NCBI GenBank assembly: GCA_030590765.1
Contig: JAUVCP010000103.1
Coordinates: 1 to 7,259, forward strand
DNA from: Flavobacteriaceae bacterium
Lineage (GTDB): Bacteria; Bacteroidota; Bacteroidia; Flavobacteriales; Flavobacteriaceae
DNA length: 7,259 bases
Direction of reading: 5' to 3'
The notes under the pieces were generated by a model. That model saw only the letters and a program-made list of their open reading frames with translations, was not told where the DNA came from and did not search any database. A program made the position numbers and the translations under genes. Position 1 is the first letter of the stretch; the number at the start of each line of letters is the position of its first letter. Shown here piece by piece: positions 6,835 to 7,259 of the stretch.

Positions 6835-7259
6835 ATGAAAAATAAACAATGGATCAGTATTCTTATTCTTCTATCTAATAGTGTAAATTTTAGTGAGTTA
6901 TGCAATAACAGGCTTGTTTGTAGGGAATACAGAATTCAATCATCATCTTTATATTTTAAACATTGTTTTAATTTTTGTACTGCTGAGAAATAATAATCCG
7001 GCTATGTTTGATACCCAACAGATCGGGTAAATGTAAAGCGGTGGTTTGTATATCTGACTGCTATTATTATTGTGCTGGCTATATTGTCCTTTGTTGCAAT
7101 AAACATCCATGGAGAGCTCGGTGGATCTCACGACAGATTTCCAATGGATTAGGTATTGGAGGAATAATTATCTTATACTATGAGTTTACTACCAAATGGG
7201 AACAGATGATTGCCATAATAGTGCTTTACATTATTTTGGCTTTTGGAGCTTGGAAATAT
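6835..7259 (+). pseudogene. Frameshifted remains of a small multi-pass membrane protein, cut by window edge
   Basis: From the ATG at 6835 the first frame reads MKNKQWISILILLS and then becomes nonsense, with a stop at 6991-6993. A second frame, open from 6887, gives ILVSYAITGLFVGNTEFNHH and a membrane-type stretch (ILNIVLIFVLLRN) up to a TAA at 7028-7030. The original frame resumes near 7024 with VNVKRWFVYL and TAIIIVLAILSFVAI, ending soon after HGELGG with a TAG at 7150-7152. A third frame takes over at about 7122 with WISRQISNGLGIGG, IIILYYEF and MIAIIVLYIILAFGAW, open to the last base. Joined end to end this makes about 140 residues with four or five hydrophobic segments and sensible loops, so one ancestral gene with three frame changes fits best. 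I do not recognise the family. The 123 bases between the oxidoreductase stop and this start are AT-rich and show no convincing promoter or terminator. Decay and sequencing indels cannot be told apart here. Confidence 0.68.

Noticed and set aside
6949..7131. 60-codon minus-strand ORF in the right-hand region
   Set aside because: The plus strand here encodes membrane-segment sequence in successive frames that reads as one protein; the reverse ORF looks like its shadow.
1..7259. CRISPR arrays, tRNA or rRNA genes, insertion sequences
   Set aside because: No regularly spaced repeats, no cloverleaf-like sequence, no transposase-like protein and no terminal inverted repeats were seen.

Overview
The window is AT-rich DNA with the marks of a member of the Bacteroidota, probably a flavobacterium-like free-living glycan degrader. 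Start codons lack clear Shine-Dalgarno sites and sit behind A/T-rich leaders. Three intergenic octamers match the Bacteroidota -7 promoter box TAnnTTTG. The gene content (GH92, GH20, a BNR sialidase-like protein and a Tat-exported Gfo/Idh/MocA oxidoreductase) is typical of carbohydrate-utilisation regions in this phylum. The species cannot be named from the sequence.

Layout. Bases 1-1686 (minus strand) hold the first 562 codons of a GH92 alpha-mannosidase-type lipoprotein; its C-terminus, with the catalytic region, lies beyond the left edge. A 174-bp divergent intergenic region carries one putative -7 box on each strand. Three plus-strand genes follow: a GH20 hexosaminidase of the HexD-like type (1861-3924), a secreted sialidase-fold BNR protein (4072-5271) and a Tat-signal Gfo/Idh/MocA oxidoreductase (5359-6711). 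The 147-bp gap after the GH20 gene holds a long imperfect hairpin and a putative promoter overlapping a short palindrome. The 87-bp gap after the BNR gene holds a good intrinsic-terminator candidate and a 12-bp palindrome. Bases 6835-7259 carry the remains of a small multi-pass membrane protein whose reading frame changes three times. It looks like a pseudogene, or a stretch of locally poor sequence, and runs off the right edge.

How the genes may work together. All four intact or edge-cut genes encode exported proteins, sent by different routes: lipoprotein, Sec and Tat. GH92 removes alpha-mannose and GH20 removes beta-linked N-acetylhexosamine, so an N-glycan or similar mannose/HexNAc glycan is the simplest common substrate. 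The BNR protein and the oxidoreductase have no certain substrate. The oxidoreductase next to exo-glycosidases allows for a keto-sugar (redox) step in glycan breakdown outside the cytoplasm. No SusC/SusD pair, regulator, transposase, RNA gene or CRISPR array is visible here. The most unusual points are the non-canonical GH20, the unassigned BNR enzyme beside the Tat oxidoreductase, and the three-times frameshifted membrane gene.
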